A program made the translations under genes and the position numbers. This document shows positions 10,535 through 25,065 of a stretch of DNA of 64,000 nt, piece by piece. The stretch spans positions 2,108,001 through 2,172,000 of the forward strand of contig BEDY01000002.1 of NCBI GenBank assembly GCA_002335605.1, given 5' to 3'. The DNA is from Prillingera fragicola (taxonomy: Eukaryota > Basidiomycota > Tremellomycetes > Trichosporonales > Trichosporonaceae). Every line of letters begins with the position of its first letter. The stretch's first letter is position 1. The notes beneath the pieces are model-generated. The model worked only from the letters and a program-made list of their open reading frames with translations, was not told the DNA's origin and ran no database searches.

Positions 10535-11423
10535 ATGGACAAGGACAAGCTCGCCAAGCTCCAGGCTCAGGTCCGCATCGGTGCGTACACTTTGGCAAAG
10601 AGGATTGGGCATGGGAGGAACGACGTGGACGGGCTGGAAATGGCTCTTGAGCTGCGCAAGTGATCTGCGTCTGATCTCATACTCGCGCAGCACAGTGGCC
10701 TGGGCCGTTCAGTCGTGTTGTCTCATGTCCCCTCGTTGTTGGTTATGTGTCGTCGTGCTGACGAACGTGTTTCTTTTCATTCCTCTGCTGTGTGTCCATT
10801 CCTCGCCATCCTAATCGACTTCTCCTTGCTTCTCATATGCCGCCTGCCTTCACTCGGCCACCATCTTTGATCGCCGTCTGCCCTTCCATATGCGTTTTCC
10901 AAACAGGCGGCAAGGGTACTCCCCGCCGTAAGCAGGTCAAGAAGTCGGTGACCGCCTCGCAGGGCGACGACAGGAAGCTCCAGGCCGCTCTCAAGAAGCT
11001 CGGTGTTACCCCCCTCACCGGCGTTGAGGAGGTCAACATGTTCAAGGATGACGGCAACGTCCTTCACTTTGGTGCCCCCAAGGGTGTGTAACCTGCGACC
11101 CTTGCTTTTTGTCTTGGTACTAACGTTTTTCAGTGTCGGTCCAGGCTTCGCTCCCCTCGAACACCCTTGCCGTCTACGGCCCCGGCCAGACCAAGGAGCT
11201 CACCGAGCTTGTCCCCGGAATCCTCAACCAGCTCGGCCCCGACTCGCTCGCCAACCTCCGCCGTCTTGCCGAGTCGTACCAGTCGATGACTGCCCGCCAG
11301 GCCGCCCAGGCCGCCTCGGGCAAGGAGGGTGAGGTCGGAGACGACGACGAGATCCCCGACCTCGTTGAGAACTTTGACGAGGCCGACAAGAAGGAGACTG
11401 CCGACATTGAGCAGCTCGAGTAG
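10535..11423 (+). CDS. EGD1: Nascent polypeptide-associated complex subunit beta (BTF3/Egd1)
   Basis: Exons 10535-10580, 10907-11083 and 11134-11423 encode 170 residues. The first exon gives [15 protein letters not shown] and the splice restores GGKGTPRRK, matching the ribosome-binding RRK motif region of NAC-beta. The NAC domain follows ([20 protein letters not shown], then [17 protein letters not shown]), and the tail is acidic ([19 protein letters not shown]). The protein dimerises with Egd2/NAC-alpha at the ribosome exit tunnel and shields nascent chains. Length and motif order are those of the family. Intron 1 is 326 nt, the longest in the window, and contains a 7-bp inverted repeat. The gene converges on the nucleolar-type gene with 198 bases between stops. 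Confidence 0.96.
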
Positions 11424-11621
11424 AGCACCGAGAGGCGAGTCGGGAGCATATTTGTACAACGTACAACATGAAGCCGTGCTAGCTGCAGCTAAATGCCGAG
11501 TGTTGCTCTGCAGGAGCGGTCCTGGAGCAGAGCGAACGGAGTGATGAGTGCTTGCCACTGATTTGTGAATGGGTCCCATGAGTGCCAAGCTGGCATGCCA
11601 TCTAGTCCATAGTATACAACA

Positions 11622-12561
11622 CTACTCGTCCTCAGCCTTGGCCTTTTTCTTGCCCTTGCCTCCCTTCTTAGCCCCCTTGGCAGCGGCAGCAGCCGCCTCC
11701 CTCTCCTTTGCCCTCTCCAGCTCCCTCTTAGCCTTCATGTCGCGATACAGCCCGACGACACGCTCGCGCTCCTCGTCCATGATCCGCTTTTGCCCAACAC
11801 TAAGCGGCATACGCCCCACACCAGCCGGCGCCACCCAGTTACTTCCCGTCTCAGCGACACCCTTCTTGGTAGCCAAACGCATCTGCGGCAACGACGGGGG
11901 CGCCTGCGCAACGTCCTTGCGCACGCTTCGGCGCTGCGTAGCCTCGGCAAAAGTCTTCTCGGGCCGGTTGGGCTTGAGGACCCCCTCCTCGGCGTCGTCG
12001 GCAGCAGCAGGCGCCTTGCCCTGCGCAACCGCCTTGCGCTCAGCCTTGGCCTCGGCGGCAGCGCGCGCCTGCTGGCCCTTGTGGGCTTCGGCGCTCTTGA
12101 TCGCCTTGCTCACGCCGGGACGCAGCAGCGCCTCAATGCGGCGGTTGTACTCTCCCAGCGACTCGTGCTGGCCAATCTTGGGGAGGCCCTCCTCCTTTCC
12201 TGCCTTCTTCTTCTTGGGCTTGTCGGCCTCGGCGGCGGGCTCGTCGCGCGCACGCTTCGCTCCCTTGCTGCGAGGGGCGTGCTCGCCTGTGTCCTCCGAG
12301 TTGGTGCGGCCCGCAGCGCGGTAGGCGCTCTGGACCTTGTGTGCATTGAAGATGCGCGCCGCGCCGCGCGGGGTGTCGTCCCGGGTCGCGGCTGAGGGTG
12401 CCAGATTGTAGCCCCTGTAGATGTCAGCGTCGTTCAGACAGGTCGGTCGTAAGATAGACGCACTTGGCTTGCCTGTCGGCCTCGCGGATGGAGCGTTTTG
12501 CGCCTGCATTGTCAGTTCTGCTGCCCATCTTCCTGTAGATCTACTCACGTTTGTGGGGCAT
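11622..12561 (-). CDS. Conserved lysine-rich, nucleolar-type fungal protein
   Basis: Exons on the minus strand are 12549-12561 (13 nt), 12464-12503 (40 nt) and 11622-12414, giving 281 residues. The tiny first exons are supported because they rebuild a conserved start, MPHKRAKRSIREADRQAKGYN, that occurs in related fungal proteins as I remember them. The rest is very basic with a PKKKKAGKEE cluster, a PRGAARIFNAHKVQSAY segment and an Ala/Lys-rich C-terminal coiled coil ending in GKKKAKAEDE. This composition fits a nucleolar or ribosome-assembly factor; no enzyme domain is present. Function is inferred from composition only. Its start is 187 bases from the start of divergent HPM1, another ribosome-related gene. 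Confidence 0.75.
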
Positions 12562-12748
12562 GCTGTCCCGCTGCTGATGTCGTGTTGATGCTACAGTCAA
12601 TGTCTGGTGGCAACACAATCCTACTGAAATCCTCGGATAAAATGAGCAAAAATACGATCAACAATATTCTCCTGGCTGGAGACAAAGGTGGAGGTCGACC
12701 AAAAGTTGAATCCACGGCCATGTTGCGAGTCTAGCATCAACAACAACC

Positions 12749-14184
12749 ATGTTCAAGTTTGCTTTCGATATCGTGCGTCCCATGAGCATTGAAGAAGGTG
12801 CATTGCACCTGCTGACACTTTCAGGAGGACGCAGACGACGAGATCGTCGTGCCCCAGGCCACCGAGGCGCCCAAGCCCGCCGCCCAGCTCGAGCGCGCAC
12901 CAGCCCAGCCGTGCCACTCAATCTCCCTCGCCGACCTCGTATGTGTCCCATTTATCTCTGAATATGCTGACACATTTAGATCCGTACCCTCCCCGAGAAC
13001 TTTTCCTACTCTCCCCTCGCCCACCCCACCGGCGGTCGCCCTCTCCTCCGTCGTGACTTGTACGATGCGCGTTTCCAGCTCGCACGCAGTGGCGAGGAGG
13101 ACGCCGAGACCGAGGGCACAGGGAACGCAGAGATGACCAAGGAGAGTGGAGTTTATGTTGACGCGGACACCGACTTGATTCCAGGAACGTACGAGGGTGG
13201 ACTCAAGAGCTGGGAGGGTGGTGTTGACCTCGTCGAGGTCATTGCAAGGAGTGTCGGTGGTGCTGGAGCGAGCAAGGGCAAGGCGGTTGAGAGTGATGAG
13301 GATGCCAAGGTCGCTGCTTGGGTGAACGGCGCTCGAGTTCTTGAGGTGGGTTTGCCCTAAGGACAGTGCTGACGACAGGTTGGATGCGGCACTGGACTGC
13401 CATCGGCATACCTCCTTCGTGCTCTGTTATCCGCACCACCATCGGACGGCGCACGTACGACCATTCATCTGCAGGATTACAACCTCCCTGTTCTCTCTCT
13501 CGTCACTCTTCCCAACCTCATCCTCGCTGCTCTTCCTTCCCTCCCACTGTCCGCCCGCAACGCTGCCGAGAGCGCACCACTCGAGGCCGAGGACGATGGC
13601 GAAGACGACGAGGACGACGAGCGAGCACCTTTCGACCCCACACGCGCCGGTATTCTTGACCTCACCCCCGTGCTTCTGAACTCGTTTGCCGAGCTCCTCG
13701 AAGAACGCGGCGTCGAGCTTCGCTTCACCTACGGCGATTGGGGAGGCATGGCTGCCCAGCTCCAGGGCGAGAAACCTTACGAACTCGTTCTCACCGCTGA
13801 GACAATCTACGCCGAGGACAGCGTCGCCGCGCTCACGGACGTGCTCCGCGCCGTCAACCGCTCGCGCCCTGCCGACGCACCGGCACCGGAACGTTCGGCG
13901 TCACTCGAGGACTCGCTAGACGCCCTGAACGTAAAGGACGAGTGGGCACAGCGTCCCCTCGCCGGCTCTGACAGTGTCATTCTTGTTGCGGCAAAGGTGC
14001 GTCCTCCTAATCAAGTACTGACTGTACCAACTCGGCGTGGCTGACTCTCCAGGTGCTCTACTTTGGTGTCGGTGGCGGACTGGACAGCTTCCTCGCCCAT
14101 GTCACGGCGCTGAAGGGCTGGAACTCGCGCGTGCGCGACTGGGTGCGTGGTGTGGGACGCGCCGTCGTTCGTGTGGGATGGTAG
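12749..14184 (+). CDS. HPM1: Protein-histidine N-methyltransferase (Hpm1 / METTL18)
   Basis: Five exons (12749-12772, 12825-12938, 12980-13345, 13379-13996, 14053-14184) encode 417 residues. The protein starts MFKFAFDIED, as METTL18 homologues do. A seven-beta-strand SAM-dependent methyltransferase fold follows: motif I VGCGTGLPS (about residues 169-177), an IHLQDYN segment downstream, and a PYELVLTAETIY stretch that corresponds to the family's motif containing ETIY. The C-terminal part LYFGVGGGLDSF completes the domain. Hpm1 methylates a histidine of ribosomal protein uL3 (Rpl3) and affects 60S assembly and decoding. The insertion at about 215-240 is unusually acidic (EDDGEDDEDDE). Intron 3 is 33 nt, the shortest placed in this window. 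Confidence 0.93.
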
Positions 14185-15440
14185 GCAGTAAGCTTGCTCC
14201 GCGTTGCATTGGACCTCACGGCTGGGTGAACGTGTCACAGCCATGGCTAGCTGGACGGTGGCCATTACAGATTGATATGATAGGCGTCGTAATGTACATG
14301 CTCTTGATACTCTGGGTCCAGGTAGCGAGGGCACTTATGCCTAGGGCGAGCAATCCAGAACCGACATGGCTGGCGCAGGGCCGCCGAAGCCCAGCTATCG
14401 CTGATAATCTCAATCATTACTGAACGCAATAACCACGCGACACGAAGCCAGACCCTTCCAACCTGCAACCTGCTGGCCAGGATAACGCCATGCCGGCCAG
14501 CAGAAACGCTCGCACCACTCGCATGCGCATTCGCAGCAGAAACCCTAATACACGCCGCCTCGCCCCGATCTGCACGGCACGAAGCGGGTGGCGTTGGTCT
14601 CGGGCCACATAGACTGCCTCGAAAGATGTGCCAGGCCAGGTTTATCGGTCCCGGGTCCCGTCAGGGTGGGCTGACCGTTTGGTTGGGGTCATGGCTGGTT
14701 GTTGATCTTGGCTAGTGCGCTAGTGGGCTCGTGAGCTTGTCTGTCAGAGTCTGTAATTTGCGGCTGCTGAGACTAAGATAATCCACACGCCTTACAACAT
14801 GGCGGTCGAGCAGCAGCTTTCAACTACAATTCGAAGGGTGGAAGGTGCAGAGTCTCATTCGCACCTCCAAACGTCGCGTCCAACGCGACTAAGCGCCTTG
14901 CGTAGGGATCGAAACAGCAGGACGCGATCGCGCTCACTAGCTCCACACCTGACAACAGTGGTAATTCCGTTACGGTGCTGGCCGCTGCTCCGCAAGCTGC
15001 TGTAATGGAAGCGCAAGCACAGAATATATTATTCTTTACGTGCTAGCCAACCAAATACGGCAGGCGCGGCGCGCGACCCTCGATTGAGAACTAAACTCAT
15101 GCAACGCTCCCCACATGGAGCTGGCTGCAAGCCATGTTGTCCAGCGAGGTTTCACAAGGCCAGATTTATTTTTTGATTTAATTTTTTGATCGTGGCAAGT
15201 GACGTACAGTACGTAACATTTCTGTTCTCGAGCTCAACCCCACCTGAACCTCGGTGTTGCCGCCCGCTCCCCCCTCCGAGCCTGAGTCTGCATTCCGGGC
15301 CAAGATTGAGGCTGTGTCGTCTCCCAAGCGTGTGCTTCGCTTCTACAGTCTTTAGCAAAAAGTCTGCTGTCCTCACTTTTCTGTGCAATACCTTGAGTTG
15401 CCTGTACGGTTGCAACAAAAATGTTATACCAAAAAAGAAT
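14185..15440. other. Intergenic stretch downstream of HPM1
   Basis: No open frame here has a recognisable domain or a coherent exon chain. The sequence is of mixed composition with A/T-rich patches near 15170-15190 and 15405-15440. The last part is immediately downstream of the minus-strand tRNA and includes its T-run. I see no transposon termini. Confidence 0.5.
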
Positions 15441-15535
15441 CGACACCAGCAAGATTCGAACATGCGCTCCCGAAGGAAATTGATACACTATTAATCAATA
15501 GTAGTCAATCGCGATAACCACTCCGCCATAGTGCC
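15441..15535 (-). tRNA. Serine-type tRNA gene or pseudogene with intron (ACT at anticodon position)
   Basis: Read on the minus strand, the 95-nt unit folds as a class II tRNA. The acceptor is GGCACTA with TGGTGTC (two G-U pairs) plus discriminator G. The D arm is GCG-GAGTGGTTAT-CGC. The anticodon stem is ATTGA/TCAAT and a long variable arm has a TCC/GGA stem. The T arm is GCATG-TTCGAAT-CTTGC with one T-T mismatch. The anticodon loop is interrupted after position 37 by about 14 nt, so an intron is needed. The triplet at 34-36 is ACT, whereas eukaryotes read AGC/AGU serine codons with GCT. A T6 run follows directly, fitting a Pol III terminator. Class II shape and D/T arms indicate tRNA-Ser; whether it is functional is open. 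Confidence 0.65.
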
Positions 15536-17675
15536 CTTGTTGTATATACTGAAACGCCCGCCCCTTTGTGCGCCCGAGACACCTGATCCACAGTCATCGG
15601 AGCGGCCACGCTGCCCGGCAGACAGCGCACAGTGCGCCCACAGATCCACAGACTTGGGTGCTGCCCATGCATGCACGGGTCCCTCTCGGTGGACCGACGC
15701 CACTATTCTCAACTCCCCGTGATGGATTCCCGGGCGGACGCCACGAAGCCCGTGCCTTCTGTAGCCGGTAAGTGTGCATGTGCTGCATGGTTTGTGCGTG
15801 TATCTCGGGGTCGCGTCTCTGCACCACCGACCATCCTCGCTGCCAGTGACTGCCTGCTGGGGAAAGAAAAAAAAATGTACAGTCCTCGTTGGCGGTAACT
15901 GCCGTGGCTGGCTTTGGCCGGCCAAGAACAAGCTCAGCCTAGCTAGGTCCGAGACGCTAGTGCCTCTCGTCTGTGACCTGGTTGACAAGCAAAAAAACAT
16001 GCTGCAGCAGAAAAGGTGCAGTAGTTGTTCTGGCCGCTCGGGAGCTCTGGCCAAGGGGTTAATGAGGAATAAGCTTTTGTCGTTATGGAAGACCTGGGAT
16101 TACAGCATGCGGCCTCATTGGCCTTCCAATGCCGTTGCAACGACTGGCTCGGCCGGAGGAGTGTCGCGCGTGTGCAAAACCAGCAGGTTTGCATGGCAAC
16201 TCTTTTGTATTTGCGCTGGGAATGCAGCGCGTGCACTGTTAAGCCTTTCCTGGCCCACTGGGTGCAGATCATGACTCTTGAAGGGCAGAGCCGAAAGAAC
16301 ATGGATGGCGACGTAGAGATGCTTCGGGAGATGCGTGACGCCCGCTCCAGGGTGTAATAAGGTTTTCCGCGTGCCTGTATCGGCACGACACTTCTGGGCA
16401 ACAGAACAGCCAGCAGCAGCGAGCAGCAGCCGCAGGACGAGGGACACGAACAGGAATCAGGAGGCAGGAGGACCGCATGGATGTACATTCAGGGACCACA
16501 CCCCCGAACTGATGTGAGCCGCAGGGAAGACTAGCAGGGCAGCAGGGAGGCACGCGCAAGGAGTGCCCTCTTGAGGAAACACGGGAGAGCCGACAGCAGG
16601 AATGCACTCAGAGCCTGGCCGACAATCTTGTGCTCGCTCTCTCTCTCTCTTGGACACGAGCAATCGTATGCAAAGAGCAAGCTCATCGCCTAGCAGCGAC
16701 AGCGAGGCAAAGGAGGTACAGAACAAGGCACCAGATACTCCAAATTCTCTGTCTCCCTGTGTACAGCAGCCTGTCCAGCACGCAGCACCAGCAGGGACAG
16801 GCAGTCGATGCGACTACCGCCTGCAAAGCCGGCTGGTACCACCTGGCGCAGCGCAGCATGTGCACCAGCACCCATGAAACGTCGATGCCACTTGATTCAA
16901 TCTCTTTTGCCATTGTCCAACAGAAATTACTCAAAGAAAGAGCTAACTCTGAGCCTCGGCCACGTTGATATAGACTAGCCTCTTTGACTTTTATCAATTG
17001 CTCGACCTCTGCTACAGCTACACTATCACATTCTCTATAGAAACCCCAAGCTCCCACCGACGATCCCTCTCTCTCTCTCATCCTCAACGACTGCAGCGAA
17101 ACCTCGCCCTTCTTGATCCCTGTACGATCAGAGACGCCACTATTCGTCTCCTTGCACACGCACGACACTGTGCCCCCGCCCCCCGCGCTGCCCACCCCAC
17201 CAAAAGGAGGCTGCCATCACAGACCCCGCGATTTACGCCGCCGCCGCCGCCTTTGCCGATCCCCGTTTATTCTGCCCGTGGTACGTCTCGGGAAGCATCC
17301 TCCTCCCTAATATTTCCCGTGTCCAACCCCCCATTCAGTCGTCCCCTGTGCGCGCCGCCCGCCCACGCATAAGCACGCGCTAGCAGTGCAGTGGGTAGTA
17401 CCCATCCCACAGAGGTCTCTGCGTGCATACGGCTGGACAGAGCTGGGCGTGGGCGCTTGGCTGCAGGTTAGCTGACCACTGTGCGCTACCATCCCATACC
17501 TTGCTCCCTCCCTTGTTGCTTGACACCGCTACAACTTGACATTGTTCCACTACTCCTTCCTCTCACCACCTATCCCCCCCTTCCCATGCCCAAATGTGTG
17601 ACATCGGTAACTGACTCGTCCATCAGCACCGCTGCACACCCACTCCTCTTCAACCCGTCGGCCTGAAGCCATACC
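15536..17675. other. Gene-poor stretch and leader of PH-domain gene
   Basis: Between the tRNA and the PH-domain gene there is 2.1 kb without a supported coding gene. Open frames occur on both strands but show no family motif and no matching splice signals. From about 17000 to 17675 the plus strand is rich in C and T with many short CTCTC runs, the typical look of a promoter and 5' leader here. A (CT)n run lies at about 16630-16650. No mobile-element ends were recognised. Confidence 0.5.
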
Positions 17676-20224
17676 ATGCCCTCGAGTGCCCGTTCCAGCT
17701 TGCGTTCAAGTGTGCGACGGGGTGCAGAGGTTCATCAGTCTCTTGGACTTGAAGACGAGCTCTCCTTTGGATCCGACGAGGATCTTATGGAAACGATTGG
17801 AGAGATCGACCTCCCGGAAGGACCAGAAGTACCTCCTCTTCCCGACCTTGCTTCGTATGACTCGCCCTCTGGAGGCAAGTCCAACCACAAGCTCCGCAAC
17901 AAGTCAACGAGGTCGTCACGGTCTCTGAAAAAGGACTCTGGACGCTCAAAGAACTCGAGTGACGCTTCGCTCGCTAGCTCGACACATCTCCTTCCCCCAC
18001 TCCCACCTGTACCTTCAGGCTCGACGCTTGACCTGCCAGCCGAGATGTTTGGTGAGCGCACCCACAAGCGCGGCTCGATCATGGGCGCGTTCAAGGTCAA
18101 GGGCCTGCGCAAGTGGCGCGACGACTCGAGCACGAAGGGCAGTTTCATGACCGGCACCGACACCATGAGCGACACAAGCACCCTCAGCTTGGCCAAGATT
18201 GGGTCCAACACTTGTGAGTATCCTCGGCCGCGCCTCGACATAAACTGACACTGCCAGCGTCGCGCCCTTCGTTCTCATCCTCCCTCGCCGCCCATACTCC
18301 TCATGCTCCTTCTCCCAAAGCTCAAAATGCTCATCACGCTCCCCTCACTCTTCCCTCTTTCGAGTCGCCAAACTTCAGCAAGGCGCCACTCGACAACGGC
18401 GCGGCTTATCCAGCGCGCTACGCGGATTCGACACTATCAACCGCTAGCTCTGGACTTACCAACTCGTACACGGTTCCCAGCTCGAAGGAACGCGGATCAT
18501 GGACTCCAAGCGAGATTTCCAGTGCCATTCTGCCCGCCTTCCCTGCGACTCTCTCTAGCCTGGAGCCGATTACCGTCTTCTCGGCGCAGGCAGCCAAGAG
18601 GCCACCACAGAGCATCATGTCTGGTAGCGGTGAGCGCGGTGCCAACGGCTTCCGGGCTGTCCCATCAGCGGCACCCCGCTGGACCCCATGCACGCTCGTC
18701 TTCTCGTTGTTCAAGCTCTCGATCTCCGCCAACAATCGTAATGGCACCGGCGACGAGGAGCGCAGCATCGCCCACGTTCACATTTACTCGACCCAAAAGT
18801 CGGCTGCGCCTGCACTGGCTACCAATGGCATCCGCCGCTCAAAATCGAACGCTGGCTTGTCCGAGACGACTCCTCGCGTGGAGGTTGAGCGCCGCGCCCT
18901 CACCCGCGCCTCCACAGCGTCAGTCTGCGACGAGTACACTGACGCCAGTGGCCGTGCCGTCGTCCTCCGCATCGCCTTTGGGGACGATGACCGCACCAAG
19001 GCCGGCAACGAGTGGCTCGTCGAGATCAAGGACTCTTCGATGCAGGAGTGGATTCGTCAGATCAACAAGACTGCTATTATGATCAACGCCGAGGAGCTCG
19101 GCTACGGCAAGGCTATTCGCAGCGCTTACGACCAGACGGCCGTGTCGGCCGACGAGCTTGCACACAAGCTTAACGCGTACGTGCGCTCGGTCGAGGGCCA
19201 GGATAGGGACAAGCAAGGCACTGTTACCCGGGGAGTCAAGATTCACGACTCGCCCAACAGCCAGACTGCCGAGAGGAGGAACAGTGTTGAGGCAGCGCAG
19301 GGCGCAGCTTTGGCACGTTCGCGCTCAGCAGATGAGCCCGGAAGTCGCAATGGCTCGCTTGGCCGCTCGCACCAAAAGTCGTTCTCCGACTCGCCAAGCG
19401 GCCAGGCTGGCGCTGCGGGTGTGCCCGGCAACATCAACGGTGTCCTTGATGCGCCTGCCCCCACGGCTGCCAACGGCGATGCCAATGTTCGCCGTAAGCG
19501 CGAGAACTCGATCGGCTCGACCGACGGCCTGTCGTTTGGCGCTGCAAACCTTAGCCTCGCCTCGGCCCTCGCCTTCCCCGCTCCTCCATCCAACCTCCCT
19601 CCTCCTCGCGCCCACGGTGCTGGCACCTCTGCCGCCCCCCGTGATGGCAGTCAAGGACTCGCCTTCCCAGCTCCCCCTTCAGACCTACCCTCCAGCCTTG
19701 GCGGCGGCTTCCCCCTTCCTCCGTCTGACCTCCCTCCTCGTCATCCCCGAGTTTCGGCCGCTGCGGCCCTCATGCCGCTGACCGACGCCGAGCGTGCTGA
19801 GCGCGCCGCCCATGGAACTAAGACTCCCCCTTCCGCTACCGCTCCTGTCGTCGCCCAGCCTCCTCCTGTACCCGAGAAGGTGGTCGAGGTTGAGTCCGCC
19901 GCAGCTATCCGCCCTCCGACACCACCTCTGCGTCGCAGCGCGAACAACAGCCCGCCAGGCATGAGCTCACCACACACCGCTGTCCTCAACCTCGTTCCCC
20001 GTGCCAATGACCGCGGCGGCGCCTCCAGTGTTACCAGCACCAACAACTCGGGCTCGGGCACATCGGTTACAAGCCGTTTGCGTAGACTACGCGGGAAACC
20101 CCAGGTTATCGACATCATGTCCGAGTTCTCCGCCGCCGAGGCCGAGTCCATGCCCCCTCCTGAAGACGAAGAGGAGCCTATCCGCGAGGACCGCCCCACT
20201 CGCATCCGCTTTGCCGAGGGTTAA
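17676..20224 (+). CDS. PH-domain protein with FPxPPS(D/N)LP repeats
   Basis: Two exons (17676-18213, 18258-20224) encode 834 residues. The N-terminal ~280 residues are Ser-rich and disordered. A PH-like domain spans roughly 285-452: it opens with EPITVFSAQ, contains RWTPCTLVFSLFKLSIS, carries a long insert of low complexity, and closes with WLVEIKDSSMQEWIRQIN, the typical C-terminal helix. PH domains bind phosphoinositides or membrane partners, so a cortical or signalling role is likely. Near residues 615-670 a Pro-rich motif recurs three times (AFPAPPSNLP, AFPAPPSDLP, FPLPPSDLP), a likely SH3/WW ligand array. The tail is acidic and ends EDRPTRIRFAEG. I do not recognise a named orthologue. 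The gene converges with the beta-galactosidase gene. Confidence 0.75.
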
Positions 20225-20680
20225 AGGTGTACCTTTATTATACCCCGAGCCGCAGCGCGGTGTCGTTTCCCGGTATCATATACAAGCACCGGCGAGCCCG
20301 TTGCGCAGCTCATCAATTATTATAGAACGCCCGCGAGACACGGGTGCACGACTATTGTTTTACATACAATTTCCTCTTCTCGTATCACGCACTCACGATT
20401 GTACCTCTGCCGTATCGTGCTGTACTCCATGCATCCGAGCTGCACTGCACGGAACGAGAAGAACGAGCTGCACTGCGCAGAAGGAGCAGAAGGGCAAAGG
20501 CCCAAGGCAGCATAAAAGTCACACTTCACTCTATACATGCTCCTAATAAACTTATAGCCGGCCGTCGTCAGCCAACCTGCGGCAATCGCCAAACTCGACG
20601 AATGAGTGCCACATACAAGTGGGCGACTCGAACCAAGGACGCCACAGATGGCAGCCGCTACTGAACCTCCTCAAACACGT
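20225..20680. other. Convergent 3' flanks of PH-domain and beta-galactosidase genes
   Basis: The 456 bases between two stop codons should contain the 3' untranslated regions and poly(A) signals of both genes. An ATTATTATAG-like patch lies near 20313-20325. A CGACTCGAACC string near 20625 resembles half of a tRNA T-loop but no tRNA fold can be built around it. Confidence 0.4.

Positions 20681-25065
<4,385 letters not shown>

Noticed and set aside
15491..16488. Overlapping open frames of 180-190 residues next to the tRNA
   Set aside because: Composition is uneven, no family motif appears and the frames overlap on both strands; one also runs through the tRNA itself.
20600..20670. tRNA-like string with CGACTCGAACC
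   Set aside because: It resembles a reversed T-loop, but no acceptor, D or anticodon stems can be paired around it.
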